Shown here: one piece after another, positions 52,934-62,725 of the stretch
How positions within the stretch are numbered: the first letter of the stretch is position 1
Layout of the letters: the number at the start of each line of letters is the position of its first letter
From: Caballeronia insecticola
GTDB taxonomy: Bacteria; Pseudomonadota; Gammaproteobacteria; Burkholderiales; Burkholderiaceae
Assembly: GCF_000402035.1 (NCBI RefSeq)
Contig: NC_021294.1
Location: 868,001 to 932,000 of the forward strand
Reading direction: 5' to 3'
Length of the DNA: 64,000 bases
The notes under the pieces: model-generated
The model's input: only the letters and a program-made list of their open reading frames with translations
Told to the model about the DNA's origin: nothing
Databases searched by the model: none
Made by a program: the position numbers and the translations under genes

Positions 52934-53305
52934 ATGGCGCACTATGTGGACGGATTCGTCGTACCCGTGCCGCTCGACAAGATCGATGCGTATCAGGCAA
53001 TGGCCGAAGCAGCCGGCAAAATCTGGCTTGAGCACGGCGCGTTGCAGTTCGTGGAGACCCTCGCCGATGACGTCAAACCCGGCAAGCTCACTTCGTTTCC
53101 GCAAAGCGTGCAAATGAAGGAAGGCGAGACGGTGGTGTTCTCGTATATCGTCTACGAATCGCGCGAACAACGCGACAGCGTCAACGCTAAAGTAATGGAA
53201 GACCCGCGCCTGAAAGCCATGATGGAAAACGGCACACCGCCGTTCGATCCGCAACGCATGTTCTTCGGCGGCTTCAAAACGATCGTCGAGTTGTCGCGCG
53301 ACTGA
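52934..53305 (+). CDS. DUF1428 protein
   Basis: A 123-residue DUF1428 (dimeric alpha/beta barrel-like) protein beginning MAHYVDGFVVPVPLDKIDAYQAMAEAAGKIWLEHGAL and ending RMFFGGFKTIVEL. CAGGAG precedes ATG 52934. Members are often annotated as RNA-signal recognition particle-like or hypothetical; the function is unknown. Confidence 0.9.
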   Translation: MAHYVDGFVVPVPLDKIDAYQAMAEAAGKIWLEHGALQFVETLADDVKPGKLTSFPQSVQMKEGETVVFSYIVYESREQRDSVNAKVMEDPRLKAMMENGTPPFDPQRMFFGGFKTIVELSRD

Positions 53306-53363
53306 CGCCTTCGCCTTCTGTTGTCAAATCCAGGCCCGCTTGCCGCAAAGGAAACGCATCGAT

Positions 53364-53678
53364 ATGTATATCGCCATGAATCGCTTCAAGATCGTGCCCG
53401 GCGCCGAGGCCGACTTCGAACACCTCTGGACCAGCCGTGACACGCATCTCAAGGACGTGCCGGGCTTCGTCGAATTTCATCTGCTCAAGGGGCCGGTGAA
53501 GGACGATCACGTGCTGTATTCGAGCCACACGATCTGGGCGAACAAGGAAGCCTTCGAGGAGTGGACGCGTTCGGATGCGTTCCGCGCCGCGCATCGCAAT
53601 GCGGGCGGCGAGACGCGTCAGCTGTATCTCGGTCATCCCGAGTTCGAAGGCTTTGAAGTGATTCAGACCGTCAAGTGA
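53364..53678 (+). CDS. Antibiotic biosynthesis monooxygenase (ABM)-domain protein
   Basis: A 104-residue ABM-fold protein: MYIAMNRFKIVPGAEADFEHLWTSRDTHL, then FVEFHLLKGP and FEEWTRSDAFRAAHR. This resembles the haem-degrading IsdG/HmuQ-like group as well as general ABM proteins. The Asn at position 7 and the C-terminal His in FRAAHR fit the IsdG-type active site loosely. AAAGGAAACG precedes ATG 53364. The role is unproven. Confidence 0.85.
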   Translation: MYIAMNRFKIVPGAEADFEHLWTSRDTHLKDVPGFVEFHLLKGPVKDDHVLYSSHTIWANKEAFEEWTRSDAFRAAHRNAGGETRQLYLGHPEFEGFEVIQTVK

Positions 53679-53726
53679 CGATGCGAACGACCGCGCGTTT
53701 TTAGCCGATCTTTCGGAAGAAAGCGC

Positions 53727-53757
53727 GCGCGTTTTACATCGATATGAAAAAACGCGC
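53727..53757. terminator. Terminator between convergent genes
   Basis: Arms GCGCGTTTT (53727-53735) and AAAACGCGC (53749-53757), 9 bp with a 13-nt loop, lie between the ABM gene and the convergent hypothetical gene. Confidence 0.55.
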
Positions 53758-53776
53758 TTCGCCGTAAGAGATTTTT

Positions 53777-54097
53777 TTAAGCCTTGGCGCCGCGCGCCAT
53801 GCGTTGCAGCGTCGATGAATCGATGGCTGCGGCGCAGATGCGCACCGCTTCCTTCAACGTGCGCGGCCGGCCTGCGCCGAACTGGCTTTCCAGCATTGCG
53901 ACAGCGCGCACGCGCTCGTCCTGGCCAAGCTTCTCGCCGGTGGCAAGCTCCAGAACCGAGATAAAGTAAGCGGCGGGCGGCGCTGCGGCCGTCTGGCGCG
54001 CTGCGGGGCGATCTTTATGCCCCGCGCCGCCGCCTTCGCGCCCGTCGTCGCGGGCGGGGATCCACGGGTGCCATTTGCTGTCGTATCGACTTTTCAT
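53777..54097 (-). CDS. Hypothetical protein (106 residues)
   Basis: It begins MKSRYDSKWHPWIPARDDGREGGGAG, with a charged, Gly-rich low-complexity N-terminus. The second half (YFISVLELATGEKLGQDERVRAVAMLESQFGAG onwards) is helical and compact. No family is recognised. ATG 54097 is chosen because the upstream frame (to 54271) is not conserved in character. Single gene, no clear ribosome-binding site. Confidence 0.65.
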   Translation of the reverse strand: MKSRYDSKWHPWIPARDDGREGGGAGHKDRPAARQTAAAPPAAYFISVLELATGEKLGQDERVRAVAMLESQFGAGRPRTLKEAVRICAAAIDSSTLQRMARGAKA

Positions 54098-54222
54098 GGG
54101 TTGGTTCGCTGGCTGAATTGCTTCGGCGTCAAATCGCGCCTCAATCGTCAATGGGCAAACAATCAGCAAATACCGTTCCAACCGAATCGCTACGATGCTC
54201 CGCTTTATTGCGATCGAGCGTT

Positions 54223-55155
54223 TTAATCTGACAAAAGCGCGCGCGCCACGCGGCATGCAGCAAGGTCCCACGCCGCACAGCCAACCGATTTAAACATCAC
54301 GGGCCGCGCGGCATTCAGTTGCTTTGACGATGTGGCAAGCGCTTCGGCGAGCGGATGCACCGAAGCCCAATCGACTCCCGCCAGAATGAAATCGCCCGCT
54401 TCGTGACGCGCGCCGGCGAGATCGTCGACATAGAGATCGCTTGCATGGATCGTCTGCGCGCCAATCTCGGCGGCATCCGCCGTAAAAGCACCCACGCCGA
54501 TCACGAGACGTCCCGCGCGCGCAGGCATCGTATATACAGGCGTCTTGCTCGTCGTCGCGGCGATGACGACATCGATCGACTCAGGAATCGCAGGCTCGTC
54601 CAGCGCGGCGAGATTCTCCGACACCGACGCATGCGCCTCAACGAATGCGCGCGCGCGTTCGGGACGCGAGCCCTGCACGCGAATGCGCACATCGGGATAG
54701 ACGGCCGCGAGCGCCTCGATGTGATACGCCGCCTGTTTGCCCGTGCCGATCACGAGCACATCGCGCGGCGTGCCGCCATGCAACGCGCGGATCGCAAGCA
54801 TCGACACGGCTGCCGTGCGGCGGCCCGTCACGGTCGGACCATCGAGCATGAATTGCGGCACGCCGGTGGCGGCGTCGAATGCGGTGACCTGGCCGTGAAT
54901 CGTCGGCAGACCGAGCGCGCCGTTGCCCGCGCATACGTTGACCAGCTTGTGCATCGCGAGATCGGCGGCGCTCGCGGGCATCGACAGCATCACGCCGCCT
55001 TCGATCGGCACCACCATGCGCTCCGGGCTGACGATGCGTCCTGCCGCGTAATCGAGCATCGTGGCGGCGAGCGTGTCCACGAGACGGTCATAAGGCACGA
55101 GGCGTGCCGTGCGGGCTTCATCGAAACTCTGAAGGGCGCGTGGGGTGTCGGTCAT
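54223..55155 (-). CDS. Ornithine cyclodeaminase/mu-crystallin family reductase (delta-1-pyrroline-2-carboxylate reductase type)
   Basis: A 310-residue OCD/Mu-crystallin protein: DGPTVTGRRTAAVSMLAIRAL, VLVIGTGKQAAYHIEALAAVYPDVRIRVQGSRPERARA (NAD(P) site) and GVGAFTADAAEI. Sequence character fits the pyrroline/piperideine-2-carboxylate reductases of hydroxyproline and D-lysine catabolism (LhpI-like) more than true ornithine cyclodeaminases. It is a single gene, divergent from ppk2; the substrate is inference. Confidence 0.9.
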   Translation of the reverse strand: MTDTPRALQSFDEARTARLVPYDRLVDTLAATMLDYAAGRIVSPERMVVPIEGGVMLSMPASAADLAMHKLVNVCAGNGALGLPTIHGQVTAFDAATGVPQFMLDGPTVTGRRTAAVSMLAIRALHGGTPRDVLVIGTGKQAAYHIEALAAVYPDVRIRVQGSRPERARAFVEAHASVSENLAALDEPAIPESIDVVIAATTSKTPVYTMPARAGRLVIGVGAFTADAAEIGAQTIHASDLYVDDLAGARHEAGDFILAGVDWASVHPLAEALATSSKQLNAARPVMFKSVGCAAWDLAACRVARALLSD

Positions 55156-55400
55156 CGTGTTCTCGCTGAAGAATTGGAAAATGCCATCGGCATGCCATTG
55201 AAGTGACGGACCATTCTAACGGCGCGCGCCCATGCGTCATAACGCGCGCCGCCTTCAAGACCGCGCGCGGCGCTTCTACAATGAAACGTCATTGTCATAC
55301 GACTGACATCGATTACCGTCACAATCGGCCGACGCGGGCCGACCCGCACCGCGAGCCGTCATAAGACGGCGGCAGCCCAAGAACGCTCACGGAGCCCTTC

Positions 55401-56297
55401 ATGAACAAGACGGACAAGCAGCGCCGTTTCCATGCCGACATCATCGACAGCTACGACGAAGAGTTCGAGATGGAAGTCGACGATCGCTTTCTCGACGGCG
55501 AATCGACTTTCTCGGAAGAAGAGCGCCAGCTACGCAAGACCTATTTCCGCGAGCTATTTCGCCTGCAAGGCGAACTCGTGAAACTGCAGGACTGGGTCGT
55601 GCATACGGGACACCGGCTCGTCGTGATTTTCGAAGGGCGCGATGCCGCCGGCAAAGGCGGCGCGATCAAGCGCATCACGCAGCGGCTCAATCCGCGCGTG
55701 TGCCGCGTGGCCGCCCTGCCCGCGCCGAACAACCGCGAACGCACGCAGTGGTACTTTCAGCGTTATGTGTCGCACTTGCCCGCCGCCGGCGAGATCGTGC
55801 TGTTCGATCGCAGTTGGTATAACCGCGCGGGCGTGGAGCGCGTGATGCAATTCTGCACCGATGAAGAGTATGAGGAATTCTTCCGCTCGTGCCCGGAGTT
55901 CGAAAAGATGCTGGCGCGTAGTGGGATTCAGATCGTCAAGTACTGGTTCTCGATCACCGACGACGAACAGGAAGTGCGCTTCGAAGCGCGTATCGAAGAT
56001 CCGCTCAAGCAGTGGAAACTGAGTCCGATGGATCTGGAAAGCCGCCGCCGCTGGGAGGCCTACACCGCGGCCAAGGAAGTCATGCTTCAGCGCACGCACA
56101 TTCCGGAGGCGCCGTGGTGGGTCGTACAGGCTGTCGACAAGAAGCGTGCGCGCCTGAACTGCATTCATCACCTGTTGAGCCAGGTGCCGTATCACGAGAT
56201 CGAACATCAGCCGATTACGCTGCCCGATCGTGTGTTCAATCCCGATTATCTGCGCCAGCCTGTGCCGGATGAGATGTACGTGCCCGAGGTTTACTGA
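55401..56297 (+). CDS. ppk2: Polyphosphate kinase 2
   Basis: A 298-residue PPK2: LVVIFEGRDAAGKGGAIKRITQRLNPR (Walker A), LFDRSWYNRAGVERVMQFC (Walker B and lid) and PLKQWKLSPMDLESRRRWE. It phosphorylates nucleoside diphosphates (or monophosphates) from polyphosphate. ACGGAG precedes ATG 55401. Confidence 0.95.
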   Translation: MNKTDKQRRFHADIIDSYDEEFEMEVDDRFLDGESTFSEEERQLRKTYFRELFRLQGELVKLQDWVVHTGHRLVVIFEGRDAAGKGGAIKRITQRLNPRVCRVAALPAPNNRERTQWYFQRYVSHLPAAGEIVLFDRSWYNRAGVERVMQFCTDEEYEEFFRSCPEFEKMLARSGIQIVKYWFSITDDEQEVRFEARIEDPLKQWKLSPMDLESRRRWEAYTAAKEVMLQRTHIPEAPWWVVQAVDKKRARLNCIHHLLSQVPYHEIEHQPITLPDRVFNPDYLRQPVPDEMYVPEVY

Positions 56298-56317
56298 ACT
56301 GAATTGCTGTGCGCGCT

Positions 56318-56542
56318 TCAGCAGCAGTTATTGCAGGGCAGATGCTTCGCCGCTGCATGATTGCGCTGACGCGCCACCGTATAGCGCAGCGCCACATGCC
56401 ACACATGCTGCGAGCCCTTGAGCACCACCACGAACATCACCTGCGCGAGATTGAAGTCGAGCGAGACCATCAGGCGCGTCAACAGTAGCAGTGGCAACAC
56501 CACCGCCGGCTGATACAGTTGTTTTGCTATCAAGTCTTTCAT
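56318..56542 (-). CDS. Small hydrophobic hypothetical protein (74 residues)
   Basis: ATG 56542 with GGAG six bases upstream encodes 74 residues. LYQPAVVLPLLLLTRLMVSLDFNLAQVMFVVVLKG suggests one or two membrane segments, followed by a basic tail ending in CNNCC. Family not recognised. It runs convergent with ppk2, 20 nt apart. Confidence 0.5.
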   Translation of the reverse strand: MKDLIAKQLYQPAVVLPLLLLTRLMVSLDFNLAQVMFVVVLKGSQHVWHVALRYTVARQRNHAAAKHLPCNNCC

Positions 56543-56680
56543 TACCGGCTCCCATTCCCATAAACAGAATTTTAGGGAAATGAGCCTCGCGGATAAACGC
56601 TCCGCCGGTGAAGACATATGTTCCTTGAGACGAACAATCCGCTTCGTCTGCCGGTCTTTCTTTAGAACCAGCGCTTAAAG

Positions 56681-56711
56681 AAAATGGCCCTGCTTGAAGC
56701 AAGGCCATTTT
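56681..56711 (-). terminator. Intrinsic terminator of the efflux operon
   Basis: Outer arms AAAATGGCC / GGCCATTTT (56681-56689 with 56703-56711) plus an inner TGCTT/AAGCA pairing form a long hairpin. It is followed by TTTTCTTT on the minus strand, 15 nt past the outer-membrane gene's stop. Confidence 0.85.
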
Positions 56712-56725
56712 TCACATCACTCACG

Positions 56726-58234
56726 TCACTTTTGCGCGAGACTCGGCTCGGGCACCGGCGTCGGGTGCGCATCGCCCCAGCCGCCGCCTAACGCGCGGAT
56801 CAGATTCACCGTCGATACCGCCTGCGTGCCCTGCAATTGCACCGACGCGCGCTGCGTCTGAAGCACCGTGCGCTCCGCATCGATCACGTCCAGATAGTTC
56901 ACCGCGCCTTCCGTGTACTGCGTGCGCGAGAGCTGCGCGGCGCGCACCGACGCTTTCACGGCATCGTCCTGCGTCGCGGTCTGGTCTTCGAGGATGCGCA
57001 GATCGGAGAGGTTGTCCTCCACTTCACGGAATGCGACGAGCACCTGCTGGCGATAATTCGCGACATCCTCTTCATACACCGCACGCGCGTTCGCCAGGTT
57101 GCCCTTGCGACGGCCGCCATCGAAGATCGGCAGATTGAGCGCCGTGCCCGCGAACGGACCCAGCAAGAACGTGCGGCTCGACCACTTGAAGAGATCGCCG
57201 AGCGTCGCCGATTCGAAGCCGCCCGAGCCCGTCAGCGTAAGCGACGGGAAGAACGCGGCCTTCGCCACGCCGATCCGCGCATTGGCCGCAGCCATCGAAC
57301 GCTCCGCTGCCGCGATATCCGGACGACGCTCCAGCAGCGACGAAGGCAGGCCCGGCGGCACGCGCACCGTCACCGGCTTGAGCGGGTTCGCGGCCATCGA
57401 GAACTCGGCGGGCGCCTTGCCGAGCAGCACCGCGAGGCTATGTTCCGACGCCGCGCGCAGGCGCTGCACGGTCATCGCGTCCGAGCGCGCCGTCGCAAGT
57501 TCCGACTTCGCGCGCGCCACGTCCAGTTCGCTGATGTCGCCTTCGGTGTAGCGCCGTTGCACGAGCTTGAGCGCTTCCTCGCGCAACTGCACGGTGCGCG
57601 TGAAGACATCGGTTTCGGCATCCAGCTCGCGCAGATTGAAGTAGTTCTGCGCGACGTCCGCCTGCAACGCGAGCTGCACCGAACGGAACAGCGCCTCGCT
57701 CTGCTGCGTGTCGGCGTTGGCGGCCTGCACCGAGTTCGATACGCGGCCGAACAGATCCACTTCATACGATGCGCTCGCCTGCGCGCGCCATAGCGTTTGC
57801 GCGGGCACGTTGCCATCGGCCGGAAGGAACTGCGACGCGGGCGAGAACTTCTCGCGCGTCGGGCCGAAGCCCGCATCGAGTGTCGGGAAGAGTCCCGCGC
57901 GCGCTGTCTGGTTGATCGCGCGCGCTTCCTTCACGCGCGACGCCGCCGCCTTCAGGTTCTGGTTCGCGTCCTGCGCCTGCTTTTCCAGGTCGTTGAGCGT
58001 GGCGTCACCGAAGATGCTCCACCATTCGCCGCGCAGCATCTCTTCCGAGGGCTGCGCGGTCTTCCACGTGCCCGCTTCGAATGCGTCGAGCGTCTTTTGC
58101 GGCGTTTCCTTGAAGGCGGACGGCGCGTTGACGTCGGGCTTTTCGTAAGTGGGCGCGAGTGAACAGCCCGCCACCAGCAACAGCGTGACCATCAGACTCG
58201 ATACAACATGTAGCTTATTCATCATCGACCTCAT
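56726..58234 (-). CDS. opcM: Outer-membrane channel lipoprotein of RND efflux system (OpcM/OprC/OprN type)
   Basis: A 502-residue TolC-like factor (NodT/OprM family) with a lipobox LLVAGC (Cys near residue 24), repeated coiled-coil segments and a Trp/Gly-rich end (GGGWGD). It forms the exit duct for the CeoAB pump. ATG 58222 or 58225 (MNKLHVV) are possible alternatives to 58234; the gene starts 9 nt after ceoB. Confidence 0.92.
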   Translation of the reverse strand: MRSMMNKLHVVSSLMVTLLLVAGCSLAPTYEKPDVNAPSAFKETPQKTLDAFEAGTWKTAQPSEEMLRGEWWSIFGDATLNDLEKQAQDANQNLKAAASRVKEARAINQTARAGLFPTLDAGFGPTREKFSPASQFLPADGNVPAQTLWRAQASASYEVDLFGRVSNSVQAANADTQQSEALFRSVQLALQADVAQNYFNLRELDAETDVFTRTVQLREEALKLVQRRYTEGDISELDVARAKSELATARSDAMTVQRLRAASEHSLAVLLGKAPAEFSMAANPLKPVTVRVPPGLPSSLLERRPDIAAAERSMAAANARIGVAKAAFFPSLTLTGSGGFESATLGDLFKWSSRTFLLGPFAGTALNLPIFDGGRRKGNLANARAVYEEDVANYRQQVLVAFREVEDNLSDLRILEDQTATQDDAVKASVRAAQLSRTQYTEGAVNYLDVIDAERTVLQTQRASVQLQGTQAVSTVNLIRALGGGWGDAHPTPVPEPSLAQK

Positions 58235-58243
58235 TGCGCCTCC

Positions 58244-61200
58244 TCATTGCGCTTCGTAAGGGGCGCCGATCCCGCGCATTTGCGGATGCGAGCCATGCTT
58301 GTCCGTCACGTGTTCGGTGCGCGAGAGCTTGCGCAGCAGCACGTAGAACACCGGCGTCAGCATCAAACCGAAGAGCGTCACGCCCAGCATGCCGAAGAAC
58401 ACCGCGACGCCCATCGCGTGACGCATTTCCGAACCCGCGCCCGACGACAGCACGAGCGGCACCACACCCATGATGAAGGCGATCGACGTCATCAGAATCG
58501 GACGCAGACGCAGGCGGCTTGCTTCGATTGCGGCCTGCACGATCGAGCGTCCCTGCATCTCCAGTTCGCGTGCGAACTCGACGATCAGAATCGCGTTCTT
58601 CGCCGACAAGCCCACCAGCACCATCAAACCGATCTGCGTGAAGATGTTGTTGTCGCCATCGGTGAGCCACACGCCGAGCAGCGCCGACAGAATGCTCATC
58701 GGCACGATCAGGATCACCGCGAGCGGCAGCGTCAGGCTTTCATACAACGCGGCGAGCACGAGGAACACCAGCAGCACGCTGATCGGGAACACCCACAGCG
58801 CCGCGTTGCCCGCGAGAATCTGCTGATACGTGAGATCGGTCCATTCGAACTTGATCCCGCGCGGCAGCACTTCCGCCGCGATGCGTTCCGCCGCCGCCTG
58901 CGCCTGGCCCGACGAATAACCCGGAGCCGGACCGCCGTTGATATCCGCCGCCGTATAGCCGTTGTAGCGCACGACCATTTCCGGACCGTAAGTCGGCGTC
59001 ACTTTCACGAGCGACGACAACGGCACCATGTCGCCATTCGCGTTGCGTGTCTTCAGCAAGCCGATATCTTCCGGATTCGCACGGAACGGCGCATCCGCCT
59101 GCACACGCACCTGATACACGCGTCCGAAGCGATTGAAGTCGTTCACATAGAGCGAGCCGAGATAGACCTGCATCGTGTCGAATACATCGGTCACCGAGAC
59201 GCCCAATTGCTTCGCCTTCGTGCGATCCAGATCCACGTTCAGTTGCGGCACGTTGATCTGATAGCTCGAGAACGTCGGTCCCAGTTCGGGCGTTTGCGAT
59301 GCACGCTTGATGAACGCCTGCGTTGCATCGTTGAGTGCTGCATAGCCGAGCGCGCCGCGGTCTTCCAGCTGCATCTTGAAGCCGCCGAGCGTACCGAGAC
59401 CGAGTACCGGCGGCGGCGGGAACACGGCGATGAACGAACCCTTGATGCCCGCGTACTTCTGATTCAGCGCACCGGCAATGGCGTTCGCCGACAGCGCCTT
59501 GTCATGCACGCGTTCCTTGAAGGGCTTGAGCGTCACGAACACGATGCCCGCGCTCGACGAGTTGGTGAAGCCGTTCACCGACAAGCCCGGGAATTCCACC
59601 GCGCTTTCCACGCCCGGCTGCTTCAGCGCAATGGCCGACATCTCGCGAATCACGCCTTCCGTGCGATCGAGCGATGCACCGTTAGGCAATTGCGCGAAGC
59701 TGATCAGATACTCCTTGTCCTGCGCGGGCACGAAACCGCCCGGCACGATCTTGCCCATCAGCACGGCGCCTGCAAGCAGCACCGCATACACCACCATCAT
59801 CAGAGCCTTGCGATTGATGACGCTCTTTACGCCCTTGCCATACGCGTCCGAGCCGCGATGAAACACCTTGTTGAAGCCGCGGAAGAAGCCGCCGAATACG
59901 CGGTCCATGCCGCGCGTGAGCCAGTCCTTCGGCTCGTCGTGGCCTTTCAACAGAAGTGCTGCGAGCGCAGGCGACAGCGTCAGCGAGTTGAACGCGGAGA
60001 TCACCGTCGAGATGGCGATGGTCATCGCGAACTGCTTGTAGAACTGGCCCGTCAGACCCGACATGAACGCGAGCGGCACGAACACGGCAACGAGCGTCAG
60101 CGCAATCGCGATGATCGGCCCGCTCACCTCGCGCATCGCCTGATAGGTAGCCTCTCGCGCCGATAACCCCGCTTCGATGTTCCGCTCGACGTTCTCGACG
60201 ACCACGATCGCATCGTCAACGACAATACCGATTGCGAGCACCATCCCGAACAACGACAGCGCGTTGATCGAGAAGCCGAATGCAAGCAGCAGCGAGAACG
60301 TACCGACAATCGACACCGGCACCGCGAGCAACGGGATGATCGACGCGCGCCACGTTTGCAGGAACACGATCACGACGAGCACGACCAGCGCGATCGCTTC
60401 GGCGAGCGTGTGGATCACGGCCTCGATACTCGAACGCACGAACTGCGTCGGGTCATAGACGATCTGGTATTCCAGGCCCGCCGGCATGTCCGCCTGCAGT
60501 TCCTTCATCGTCTTGCGGACTTCGTCGGAAATTTGCAGCGAGTTCGCGCCCGGCTGCTGATTGATTGCGATCGCCACCGCCGACTTGTTGTCGAGCAGCG
60601 AGCGCAGACCATATTCCGATGCGGCCAGTTCGACGCGCGCCACATCGCTCAGATGCGTGACTGCGCCATCCGGCGATGTCTTCAGCACGATGTCGCGGAA
60701 CTCCGACTCGTTCTGCAAGCGGCCGCGCGCATTCACGTTGAGTTGCAGCGGCACGTTCGGCAACGTCGGCGAGCCGCCGATCACGCCTGCCGCGACCTGC
60801 ACGTTCTGCTCGCGGATCGCGTTGACGACATCGGTCGCCGTCATGCCGCGCTGCGCGACCTTTTGCGGATCGAGCCATACGCGCATCGAGTAATCGCCCG
60901 AGCCCCACAGTTGCACTTCGCCCACGCCCGCAATGCGCTCCAGACGGTCCTTCACGTTGATCAGCGCATAGTTGCGCAGATACGTCATGTCGTAGCGGCC
61001 GTTCGGCGAGTTCAAGTGGACGACCATGGTCAACGTCGGCGACGACTTGATGGTCGTCACGCCCAGGCGCTGCACATCCTGCGGCAGACGCGGCAGCGCC
61101 TGGTTCACGCGGTTCTGCACGAGCTGCGTGTTCTTGTCAGGATCGGTGCCGAGCTTGAACGTGACGGTGGTCGTGAGATTGCCGTCGCTGTTCGCTTGCG

Positions 61201-61444
61201 ACTGCATGTAGAGCATGTCCTCGACGCCGTTGATCTGCTCTTCGAGCGGCGAGGCCACGGTCTCCGCGATCACCTTCGGATTCGCGCCGGGATACTGCGC
61301 ATGCACCACGACCGAAGGCGGCACGACTTCCGGATACTCGGAGATCGGCAGCTTGAACATCGCGATGATGCCCGCCAGCAGCACGACCACCGATAGCACG
61401 CCCGCAAAGATCGGGCGGTCGATGAAGAATTTGGATATGTTCAT
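58244..61444 (-). CDS. ceoB: RND efflux inner-membrane transporter (CeoB/BpeF/MexF type)
   Basis: A 1066-residue hydrophobic/amphiphilic efflux pump. It begins MNISKFFIDRPIFAGVLSVVVLLAG, the MexF/CeoB form. It contains the NGVEDMLYMQSQ loop, FGMVLAIGIVVDDAIVVVENVERN (proton-relay Asp pair) and ALPVSVPSIVGTF-like segments. Pumps of this type export chloramphenicol, trimethoprim, fluoroquinolones and salicylate in Burkholderia. The operon order is llpE-ceoA-ceoB-opcM. Confidence 0.94.
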   Translation of the reverse strand: MNISKFFIDRPIFAGVLSVVVLLAGIIAMFKLPISEYPEVVPPSVVVHAQYPGANPKVIAETVASPLEEQINGVEDMLYMQSQANSDGNLTTTVTFKLGTDPDKNTQLVQNRVNQALPRLPQDVQRLGVTTIKSSPTLTMVVHLNSPNGRYDMTYLRNYALINVKDRLERIAGVGEVQLWGSGDYSMRVWLDPQKVAQRGMTATDVVNAIREQNVQVAAGVIGGSPTLPNVPLQLNVNARGRLQNESEFRDIVLKTSPDGAVTHLSDVARVELAASEYGLRSLLDNKSAVAIAINQQPGANSLQISDEVRKTMKELQADMPAGLEYQIVYDPTQFVRSSIEAVIHTLAEAIALVVLVVIVFLQTWRASIIPLLAVPVSIVGTFSLLLAFGFSINALSLFGMVLAIGIVVDDAIVVVENVERNIEAGLSAREATYQAMREVSGPIIAIALTLVAVFVPLAFMSGLTGQFYKQFAMTIAISTVISAFNSLTLSPALAALLLKGHDEPKDWLTRGMDRVFGGFFRGFNKVFHRGSDAYGKGVKSVINRKALMMVVYAVLLAGAVLMGKIVPGGFVPAQDKEYLISFAQLPNGASLDRTEGVIREMSAIALKQPGVESAVEFPGLSVNGFTNSSSAGIVFVTLKPFKERVHDKALSANAIAGALNQKYAGIKGSFIAVFPPPPVLGLGTLGGFKMQLEDRGALGYAALNDATQAFIKRASQTPELGPTFSSYQINVPQLNVDLDRTKAKQLGVSVTDVFDTMQVYLGSLYVNDFNRFGRVYQVRVQADAPFRANPEDIGLLKTRNANGDMVPLSSLVKVTPTYGPEMVVRYNGYTAADINGGPAPGYSSGQAQAAAERIAAEVLPRGIKFEWTDLTYQQILAGNAALWVFPISVLLVFLVLAALYESLTLPLAVILIVPMSILSALLGVWLTDGDNNIFTQIGLMVLVGLSAKNAILIVEFARELEMQGRSIVQAAIEASRLRLRPILMTSIAFIMGVVPLVLSSGAGSEMRHAMGVAVFFGMLGVTLFGLMLTPVFYVLLRKLSRTEHVTDKHGSHPQMRGIGAPYEAQ

Positions 61445-61472
61445 GACGAGTTCTGGTTCTGTGCAGTGATGC

Positions 61473-62669
61473 TTACTGCGCGGACGCCGTCTTCACGGCG
61501 GGCACGTTGCCGCTGTTATCCATCGCGACGTTCTTGGCTTTCACCACGTCGTTCGGACGCACACGCTGCAAGCCGTTCACGACGATGCGCTCGCCAGGCT
61601 CCAGCCCCTTTGAAATCACGCGCAGGCCTTCATGCGTCTGCCCGAGCGTGACTTCGCGGTACTGCACGCGGTTGTCCTTGTCGACGACCATCACGTACTT
61701 CTTGTCCTGGTCGGTGCCGACCGCGGCATCGTCGACGAGCACGGCCGGATGCGGCGTGCCGCCGCCCACCTTCACGCGCGCATAGAGACCCGGCACGAGC
61801 GAGCCGTCCGGATTGTTGAAGCGCGCGCGCACGCGGATCGTGCCGGAGGTCGTATCGAGCCGGTTATCGACGGAATCCACGACGCCTTCGCGCGAATAAC
61901 CGTCCTCGTTCGCGAGACCGAGCGATACGGGCACACGGCTGCCGGCATCGCGGCCGAGATAGCGCAAGTACGTTTGTTCGTCGACATCGAACGATGCGTA
62001 GATCGGCGATACGGAAACGAGCGTCGTCAGCAACGGCGCATTGGCGCCCGTCGATACGATGTTCCCCACCGTCAGTTCCGCGCGCGACACGCGGCCCGAC
62101 ACCGGCGCAACGATATGCGTATAAGCCAGATTGATCTTCGCGGTTTCGACCGCGGCCTGCGCGGCCTTCAGGTTCGCGACGGCCTCGCGCGCTGCGTTCT
62201 GCTTCTCGTCGTAATCGCGCTTGGCGATCGCGTTGTCCGCGAGCAGGCGCTCGGCGCGCGCCGCATCCGTCGACGTATAGCCGTTACGCGCCTGCGCCGC
62301 CGCGACCTGCGCCTGCGCGCGGTCCACTTCGGCTTCGTACGGACGCGGATCGATCGTGAAAAGCGGATCGCCCTTCTTCACGAGCTGTCCGTCCTTGAAA
62401 TGCACGGCGACGATCGTGCCGGGCACCAGCGGACGGATATCGACGTGATCGACCGCTTCCATCCGGCCCGAATAGCTTTGCCAGTCGGTGATGGTCTTCG
62501 AGACGACGCTGGCCACATCGACTTCGGTGGCGGTCGGGCTATGGGCCGCGGCCTGCGCTTGATTCATCGCCGCGTCGCCGTGACCGCGCCATGCGGTATA
62601 GCCGCCCGCGCCAGCGATGATCAGCGTCGCGCCTAGCGCGGCGTAGATGCGTTTGCGAGTAAAGAACAT
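61473..62669 (-). CDS. ceoA: RND efflux periplasmic adaptor (CeoA/BpeE/MexE type)
   Basis: A 398-residue membrane-fusion protein with an N-terminal membrane anchor (RIYAALGATLIIAGAGGYTAW), the lipoyl domain (PLVPGTIVAVHFKDGQLVKKGDPLFTIDPRPYEA), a coiled-coil hairpin (about 110-180) and the barrel domain. ATG 62669 with GGAGCC upstream is the start; the frame is open upstream through the 15-bp repeats but without a start signal. It lies 28 nt before ceoB. Confidence 0.93.
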   Translation of the reverse strand: MFFTRKRIYAALGATLIIAGAGGYTAWRGHGDAAMNQAQAAAHSPTATEVDVASVVSKTITDWQSYSGRMEAVDHVDIRPLVPGTIVAVHFKDGQLVKKGDPLFTIDPRPYEAEVDRAQAQVAAAQARNGYTSTDAARAERLLADNAIAKRDYDEKQNAAREAVANLKAAQAAVETAKINLAYTHIVAPVSGRVSRAELTVGNIVSTGANAPLLTTLVSVSPIYASFDVDEQTYLRYLGRDAGSRVPVSLGLANEDGYSREGVVDSVDNRLDTTSGTIRVRARFNNPDGSLVPGLYARVKVGGGTPHPAVLVDDAAVGTDQDKKYVMVVDKDNRVQYREVTLGQTHEGLRVISKGLEPGERIVVNGLQRVRPNDVVKAKNVAMDNSGNVPAVKTASAQ

Positions 62670-62725
62670 GATGAAGGCTCCGGTTGCGTTGAGATTGTTG
62701 TTGTCTGGTGCGTGGCGGGCGTGCC

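Noticed and set aside
58247..60166. A 639-codon plus-strand frame opposite ceoB
   Set aside because: It is composed of His/Arg/Asp-rich text mirroring the RND codons; no ribosome-binding site and no family features.
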